DNA from: Annona cherimola | Taxonomy: Eukaryota; Streptophyta; Magnoliopsida; Magnoliales; Annonaceae | NCBI GenBank assembly: GCA_030490835.1 | Contig: CM059975.1 | Span: forward strand, 50,521,174-50,585,173 | DNA: 64,000 bases | Direction of reading: 5' to 3' | Shown: piece by piece, positions 57,281-64,000 of the stretch | Numbering within the stretch: position 1 is the first letter of the stretch | How the letters are laid out: each line of letters begins with the position of its first letter | The notes under the pieces: generated by a model | The model's input: only the letters and a program-made list of their open reading frames with translations | Database searches by the model: none | What the model was told of the DNA's origin: nothing | Position numbers and translations under genes: made by a program

Positions 57281-60200
57281 TGTGAAACTCCAATCTTAGA
57301 CACATATATGAAACCCTAGGGTTGTAAACCCTAGGTAATATGTTAATAAAATATATATTCATGAGTATGGAAAATATGTGAGAATAAAGGTTAAAATAAT
57401 TATTTATGAAATTCGGATGAACAGTGCACGTGAATAGTAAAACGTGAATAGTAAACGTGGGATTAAAGAATATGTTAAGTTAATCACTTTGAATTAACTT
57501 AATCACAAAAAGACAAAAAAGGAAGCTTCCCACAAAAGGACAAAATTGCCACTTTTTGATTTATTTAGTATTTTCGGATTTTAGTGGATTTTTGAGAGAA
57601 AATAAAGAAAAATTCATATCTTGCAATCCGGACGTTGGATTGAGATGAAATTTTTTATGGATGGCCAAAATATGATGATAAACATGATGAGTGGTCCAAT
57701 ATTGATCAAAAATTATGAATTAAGGGTCAAGATTAAACGTCATTTGAAGATCAAAAAGTAGCTTTACTTTTTCATTAATTAGTATTTGACTTTGGATTAA
57801 TTTTAATTAATTAAATGGATAAATAATTAATGAAAAGCTGCTACGGCTGCTGGAGCTTGGACTTTTGGGGCCAAATCCAATGGCCCAAAATCAATCTTAT
57901 CAAAAATCAATGGCTAGGATTAATTTAGCCTAAATTAATTAATTTTAAAAAATAAAAAAATAGGCAAAAATAGGGCTGCCATAGGGGGGCTGGAGCAGGC
58001 CTAGTGTGGGCTGCACAAGGCTCCATGCACCTTTTGGAAATTAGAAAAAAATACATTTACAATTTAATACCTCAAGCAAGGGGGTAAATTCCAATTTGAT
58101 GAAAAATCAAAAAGTATAAATAGGGGAGCATGGTGAACGACCAAGGCACACCCATTCCAGCTCCATTGAGCATTTCCAACCCCCAAAATTCGTTTTTGGC
58201 CTTAGGGAGAGAAGGAGAGAAGGTTAGAGAGAGAAAGGGCAAGTTGGAGGAGAAATTTTCTACTTCAGGTAAGAGGATTCTTCCCAAATTTCTTTTGGAT
58301 GATAAGTAGGGTAAAACCATGCTTAGATAATTCCTAAGCATGAAAAAATAAGTAAAGTTATAATGCTTAATTGGAATCATACCGAAACATCGAAAATTTG
58401 GAGCAAAGATAGAGCATTCGGGGAAATCATGTATGATATGTGGAAATAATGCTCCAAATTTGATAAATGATGATTTGGTATGTATGATTATGATAAATAT
58501 GATGTTGGAATGATGATATATTAATTTCATGATTTTTGGAATTAAGGATTATGCTTAAGTGAATTTATGTTGATTTTTAGTATATGGAGAAAATGATTTA
58601 TTTAGCCAAGTTAATGATGATAAATTCATAATTCATGAATTTCCCATGATATACTAAGCATAAGCTATGTCATGGTATTTTTTATTTTTGGGAAAAATGT
58701 CAATTTTTGGAACCCATGAACAGTAACCCACGTGCTGTGAACGGTAACCTCGGTGAACAGTAACGTGAACAGTGATGATGAACAGTAATCTGCTACAGTG
58801 ACATGAACAGTAATTATGAACAGTGAACAGCGTATTTTGGGAAAAAATTGAGATTTATTTTTGTATAATTATGAGGATATATGGATGGAATTTTTAAAGG
58901 ATTTATGGATAAAAATTCATATAAATGAGTAATGACCAAGTATTTATAAAAGGAAAACCTCTATAAAAACGAGGTAATATGTGATCATAAAGCATGCATG
59001 GGAAGCAAGCTAAGACATGGAATAGATGGATAAAATATCCAATTTCCTTGTATAGGAAAATGAAAGGAAAGGATAAAGGAGTAAGGTTGAAGCAAAGCAA
59101 AGGTAAGCAAGCAAACTACTTTGAAAATATGATTTTATTGTTTCATTGTAAGCAAGCACAACTTTGAAAATATGTTTTATTCTCAAGGATTTATGAAATG
59201 TGTTTAAGGGTGGCCATTCCTATAATTTTTTGAAATGATGAATGTTTATGAGTTTTTATGAAAAGTCATGCCGGCATATTGATATCATGTGATGTTTATG
59301 AACATGTGCACATGTACGATGTATAAGGAAGAGGCTTTGGTGGAGGTAGAAAGCGGATCAGAGGGTCCCCATTCACTATTGCTGAGTCGTATGGGCTGTA
59401 TGCCGACGGCGTCCTCCCCAGAGGTGGAGGTAAAGGAATGTTATGTGTAAATGAATGCATTACATTTTCATACATGGATTGAAAAGAAAAGCATGGATTT
59501 GAAATGATGTTTTTAAATGAATTGTGCAAATAATTCTCTACATGAGAATGACAAGCCACCTGGTGTAAGAGGTATATAATATCGGGATAATCAAAAGTCA
59601 TGCATGTAGGAACCATGTAGGCATCAAGAGGAAGAGAGGTTCCCCTTGATGAGGCCAAGTCGGTGACAGCCGGCGTATTGGACCATGCTATGTGAGATGT
59701 TCCCTGGGCTAGCGTACCCACACACGAAGGTTTATGTCAAGAATGGAAAGAAAGTATTTGCACACATGGATTTGAAAAGATCTTTTTAAGGGATGATGTA
59801 AATAATTCTCTAGATGAGAATGACAAGTCACCTGGTGTAAGAGGTATATAATGCCGGGAAAATCAAAAGTCATGCATGTAGGAACCATGTAGGCGTCAAG
59901 AGGAAGAGAGGTTCCCCTTGATGAGGCCAAGTCGGAGACAGCCGGCGTATTGGACCATGTTATGTGAGATGTTCCTTGAGCTAGCGTACCCGCACACGAA
60001 GGTTTATGTCAGGAGTGGAAAGGAAGCATTTGCGCATCCAATGTTTATGAAAAGGTTTCTATTCCATTGATAGTTGATCACTTGCTAAGTGTCTCCTATC
60101 GAATGGAGAGAAATGCATTTACGAATGATTTACATGAATGGTTTATGAAAGGTTTCGAAATATGGTTTACGAAAAGGTTTCTATTCCGTTGGTAGTTGAT

Positions 60201-60666
60201 CACTTGGTAAGTGTCTTCTACCGAATGGAGAGGAATGCATTTAAAATGAAAAATGCCTGCTTATTGAGTTTCGACTCATGTTTTGTTTTCCCAACCTCAG
60301 AAAGGTGTAGGGAAAGACAAGAAATGAAGGGCACGAGTTGCTAAAGGAAAAGAAGAATCTACAAAGGTTAGTCGATTTTTGTATGAACAGATTCCCTAAT
60401 GGGATAGGATGAGAAAGGACATAGATTGTATGAAATTATGAAGTTATGAATAATATGAGAAGTTGATGATTTATGATGTTATGGATAAGTCCATCATGAA
60501 TGATGATGAGTATATGTTTATGTGATGAAAGAAAAAAAAATAAAAATTGGACGAGATCCAATTAAGAACCCGCCGTGTGATCAGGGCAACAATCCTGATT
60601 CACGTTTACCAATCGACAAGATCTTGGAGTAAGGACAAATGTGACGCCTCGGTTCGGGGCGCCACA
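57281..60666 (+). mobile_element. Solo LTR S3 (same family as S1)
   Basis: 3,386 bp from TGTGAAACTCC to CGGGGCGCCACA, with exact target duplication AAGAT (57276-57280 and 60667-60671). TATAAATA 58115-58122, GAACAGT clusters about 57415-57460 and 58705-58835, two-unit 3' block about 60055-60245, hairpin 60265-60278. It differs from S1 by an extra 272-bp tandem copy (see 59492). No coding sequence. Confidence 0.93.
59492..60037 (+). repeat. Tandem duplication of about 272 bp inside S3
   Basis: Unit 1 from CATGGATTTG at 59492, unit 2 from CATGGATTTG at 59765; both include GGTTTATGTC (59729 and 60001). S1 and S2 have a single copy (S1 about 7410-7650). The overlapping ORFs on the minus strand of these units, repeated in S1 and S2, arise from the duplicated LTR and are not taken as genes. 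Confidence 0.8.
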
Positions 60667-62413
60667 AAGATAGCCGGGTGCGAGATGGAAATAAACCCTA
60701 GCGCGCAGGCTTCCTTTATTACTGAACCCCTATCGGGTCGGGTCGGGTTGAAGCATGGATCGAGTCTAATTGCAATTAGTAATTTACTCTCCCACTCATA
60801 CGACTTAATAATTAAAATTTTCTCCGGGTCATACCCCGTACCTACTCTGCGAGGGAAACAATAGTCATAGTGCTCATCAATAGAACGCTAATCATACACC
60901 TTTGAATTTATACTCAATGTGCTAAGATCATAATACATGCACATATGCACTATACATCCCCTAGATGTCGTGTCCATATATGTTATGTATCCATTAATAT
61001 CGTAAAATTCTTACTAGCATGTTCATAAGTTACCTCATAAATAGAGAAAAGTTATAATAAAAATAAAATAAAATACCTGGTCCTCACAAGCCGATCCTGA
61101 CACCCATTCAACCCTATTCAAGTTGATTTTCTCAGATTTTTAATTTCCAACATGCTTACCCTTTTGAGCTAAAAATTGGGTCATTCCTTAATCCCCTTTC
61201 ATGAGTTCTCAAATAAATTTTCATGTTAAAATTTTTCATTTACTGTTTCATTCATATTTTGGATTTCTATCTCATTTCTTCTAGGTTTTGCTCCCATATT
61301 TGCATCTAATTTCAATCGATATGCAAAAACCAATCATTTGTTCTTAATTCTTATACCCAACATATATAATCCATTAAATCATGATTCATAATCTAATCAT
61401 GATATCCAATCCAAACAACAACTTATTTTGCGAATTTAAGAAAATTCAAGAGAGAATTACTTGAAATTGAATCCAACTTGAATTCAATTTGAGTTGCTTG
61501 ATTTCTCTTCTTTCTTCCCTTTTTTTCCTTCTCTTTTTCTCTTCTTTTTCTCTTATTTTCTTTCTTTCCTTGCTGGAAAAGTGGGAACGTGCTTGCTGGA
61601 ATTTTAGGGGGTTTGCCTCTTTTGATTTTTCTCTCTCATCCCTTTACATAATATGGACGTGCATACCTTAGCTATGAGCTGAATTTTCCAACTTTGTAGG
61701 CCCCATTTGCCACATCATTTAGCAGCTAATTAAAGTATATTTATCCCCTTTTGCTAACATGGCAAAATATGGTCCAAGCATATTAGATAATTATCTCAAT
61801 AAAATCCATTAAAATCTATGTCATTAAGGAGCCCCAAATCTGTCCCCTTTCAACGTCCACTTTGTAGCAGTTTTTACCATTTTTTCCACAATGAATTTAA
61901 CTTCAATTTATGGGTATTTAATCATCCTAGCTAATAGCCTACATAGGGGACCATTTATCATATTTAAAAAAAATCATAAAAATCAAATTTCAGCCATGAG
62001 CGTCCACATCTCTATGGCTGTCCACTTGCTGTCCATGCAATTCAACGTCAAACGTAGCAGCCCTTTTGTACATTTTTCACACAATTGTATCTTTTAATTA
62101 ATGTACACTTAATTACCCTAGTTAGGAGCTCATTTAGGGGTCCATTTAGCATTTCAAAAAATCATTAAAAATCTCAAAAAGCAGCTTGACCGAGCATCAC
62201 TCTATAACTACATGTTGCTGTCCACTTGATGGGGTCCACTTATCTTTGACTTTGTGCCATTTTCTTGCCACAAAATCAACCCCTAATCATGTCCACTAAC
62301 CACCCTAGCTACCTAGGTTATTTAAATACACATTTTTCATTTTTTTTAAAATTCAAAAATATCATATAAACAACCCTTTGGATGTCCATAGGTTGCCCCA
62401 TCTTCAAGCTCCT
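60667..62413 (-). mobile_element. Reverse gypsy-type LTR remnants (G4)
   Basis: 60672-61080 carries G/C-rich CGGGTCGGGTCGGG near 60735 and promoter-like text on the minus strand, probably the upstream half of the LTR split by S3. 61100-62413 aligns by eye with the reverse LTR G2 (about 39170-40090), with shared blocks such as TTTTCTCTC and TACATGTTGCTGTCCACTT. No gene. It is cut at 62414 by a copia fragment. Confidence 0.5.
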
Positions 62414-62493
62414 ACCCAATTCACCCCTCCCCTCTTGGGTAATAGTCATAAACTCGAAACCAACAAGTGGTATCAAAGCAGGTCTTTGAGTTT
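62414..62493 (+). mobile_element. Fragment of a forward Sirevirus: LTR end, primer site and leader
   Basis: The last about 52 bp of a Sirevirus LTR (ending CCAACA at 62465), then TGGTATCAAAGCAGG (62468-62482) and GTCTTTGAGTTT, colinear with 3345-3425 in C1. The rest of that element is absent. Confidence 0.8.
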
Positions 62494-62500
62494 AAACCAA

Positions 62501-62519
62501 TGTAATACCCAGACCCAAG
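62501..62519 (+). other. Start fragment of a gypsy-type LTR
   Basis: TGTAATACCCAGACCCAAG resembles the G1 start TGTGATAACCAGACC. It is cut by C4 after 19 bp. Confidence 0.4.
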
Positions 62520-64000
62520 TGTTGGTCCCGAGTTAGTGGCAAAACCCAAGAGGGGAGGGGTGAATTGGGTTCTTTAAAAAATCTTTGGTAAATAAAGACT
62601 TAACCCTTTGAGTAATTAATCCCCTTTTGAAAAGAGCTAGAGAGCAATAAAGATAAAGCAGTAAAAAGAGATATAACACAAGATTTATAGTGGTTCGGGC
62701 AAACCTTCCCTACTCCACTCTTCCAAGCTCACACTCTGTTGTGACTTGGGTTTCACTATGTATTCCACGAATACACTTAGAGTCACCGCTCTCTTCTAGA
62801 TTTCAGCTCTAGGGGGCATATACAACTAGAGCCACTTGCTCTCTTCTAGATTCTAGCTCTAGGGGGCATAAGCAACTCACATGCAAAAGTAGGTGATGAG
62901 TCTCACTCCAATCACACCCTACTTTGCATATACTTGATCTTAGCTACCCAAGCTAAATCAAGATTTATACAACAAGACAATGAAATAAATGAAACTACAC
63001 TTTACAGATTTGTGTAGGCAGATTTAGCTCGAGGAAGAAGTTGTAGAAGCAGCTTTGGATGAATATTGATGAAGGCGCATGCAACTTGAAGCTTTCTTCT
63101 TCTTCCTTAGAATGTATACGAACCACTCAGAAATGGAGAAAAGCAAATAGGATTCCTTTCTAGATCTTCTTTTCTCACTTTGGACTTTGTAGAGTATATA
63201 GTAGTATCTTGTAATGTTCTTGTCTTTTTTTTTTCCACGTTCATTTGAGGGTCCTTTTATAGAGAGAAGAAAATATGAACGTTATGGAGGTGGTTGGTGC
63301 GCAATAAATGAACTTCAACGTTCGAAAATTTGACCGTTATACCCAAGTCGAAGATGGAGTCGACTTGGCTTGCGACTTGGCAACCCAAGTCGCATCTGGA
63401 GTCGACTTCGTCTGCGACTCCAGTTCTTCCAATTTCCCAAGTCTGAGTTTTAGTCGACTTGATTTCAGACTTCGACTCAAGTCGAACTTGAAGTCGACTT
63501 AGCCTGCGACTTGGCTCGGGTTTTGCTGAAGCTGCTTTGATCTTCAAGATTCGGCTTGATCTTTGCAAAGCTTTTGAGCTGTTTGAGTTCTTGCATGATA
63601 TATGTTTGTTCCTCGCTTAGTCTTGGACTCACTTGGTCTCCATAACTTGGGTGTTGCCTTATTTGAATAAGCTTGAATATTTGCCTTGGCTTGATAGACT
63701 TGATTTGAACATTGAATATGAGTCTTAGCTTTGATCTTCAAGAATCTTCATTTGTTTCCTTGTGAATGAACTTTTCATCTCATTTGGGTTTGAACAAGTT
63801 CAATATGATCCTCAAGTCGAAGTTGGAGTCGACCTTGTCTGCAACTTGACTCAAGTCGCTCCTGGAGTCGACTTCGTTTGCGACTTGGGCAGCTTCGTCC
63901 CCCAAAATCAACGCTGGACATTTTCTTTTGTTTGAAGTCGATTCTGGAGTCGACTTCGTATGCGACTTGACTTCCTAAGTCGCAAGTGGAGTCGACTTGA
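62520..64000 (-). mobile_element. Reverse Sirevirus C4, LTR only (runs off window)
   Basis: Begins TGTTGGTCCCGAG; runs at least 1,481 bp. Minus-strand TATA box (TATAAAA, 63255-63261), AACGTTC motif pair (about 63277-63323) and AGTCGACT-type arrays at 63341-63520 and 63800-64000. It has two copies of the block ending CTCTAGGGGGCATA (about 62820 and 62869), as in C3, so it groups with C3. Being at the left of a reverse element, this would be its 3' LTR; internal region lies beyond the window. Confidence 0.88.

Noticed and set aside
60672..60860. Promoter and leader of a host gene on the minus strand
   Set aside because: Its continuation lies in reverse LTR-like sequence split by S3, so an LTR promoter is simpler.

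Overview
This window is plant nuclear DNA (angiosperm, AT-rich, probably pericentromeric or otherwise gene-poor) made almost entirely of nested LTR retrotransposons. I found no convincing host gene, rRNA, tRNA or CRISPR array. The plant assignment rests on Sirevirus-type Ty1/copia elements, an Athila-type Ty3/gypsy element with the Asp-tRNA-like primer site, and several very long (about 3.3 to 3.6 kb) gypsy-type LTRs. The species cannot be told from the sequence.

Layout. 1-792: left flank with a broken acidic ORF. 793-1714 plus 15827-18502: one long forward gypsy-type LTR (called G1 here), split by a complete forward Sirevirus copia element (C1, 1715-15826, target duplication ATATG). C1 was itself split inside gag by a 3.3-kb solo LTR (S1, 5028-8319, target duplication ATTGC). 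18503-18943: G1 primer site and leader. 18944-34664: an Athila-type element (A1) without RT/RNase H/integrase and without its 3' LTR, carrying in its gag a complete reverse Sirevirus element (C2, 21385-30078). 34665-37721: a 5'-truncated LTR (S2). 37722-40871: a reverse gypsy-type LTR (G2). 40936-42354: the only stretch that may be low-copy DNA. 42355-44452: diverged repeat-like sequence. 44453-44683 plus 55421-57280: reverse LTR sequence (G3) split by a third Sirevirus (C3, 44684-55420, target duplication ATTTT). 57281-60666: another solo LTR (S3, target duplication AAGAT). 60667-62519: reverse LTR remnants and a mosaic junction. 62520 to the end: one LTR of a fourth, reverse Sirevirus (C4).

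How the parts work. The Sireviruses carry gag (zinc knuckles), protease, integrase, RT and RNase H. C1 and C3 also carry a third ORF between pol and the polypurine tracts; C2 has lost it but keeps a scar. All copies are decayed: frameshifts, nonsense codons mostly explained by C:G to T:A changes, and a protease active-site change in C1. None looks able to move on its own.

Most interesting observation. In both the copia (C1, C3) and the unrelated gypsy element (A1), the short palindrome that marks the element's own LTR promoter region (AGTCGACT in the Sireviruses, GGCGCC in A1) is repeated a second time inside the element, directly upstream of the extra 3' ORF; in A1 it is followed by a TATA box, as in the LTR. 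The two extra ORFs also look distantly related. This suggests an internal promoter module, built like the LTR promoter, that drives a captured 3' gene. That is inference from sequence layout only.
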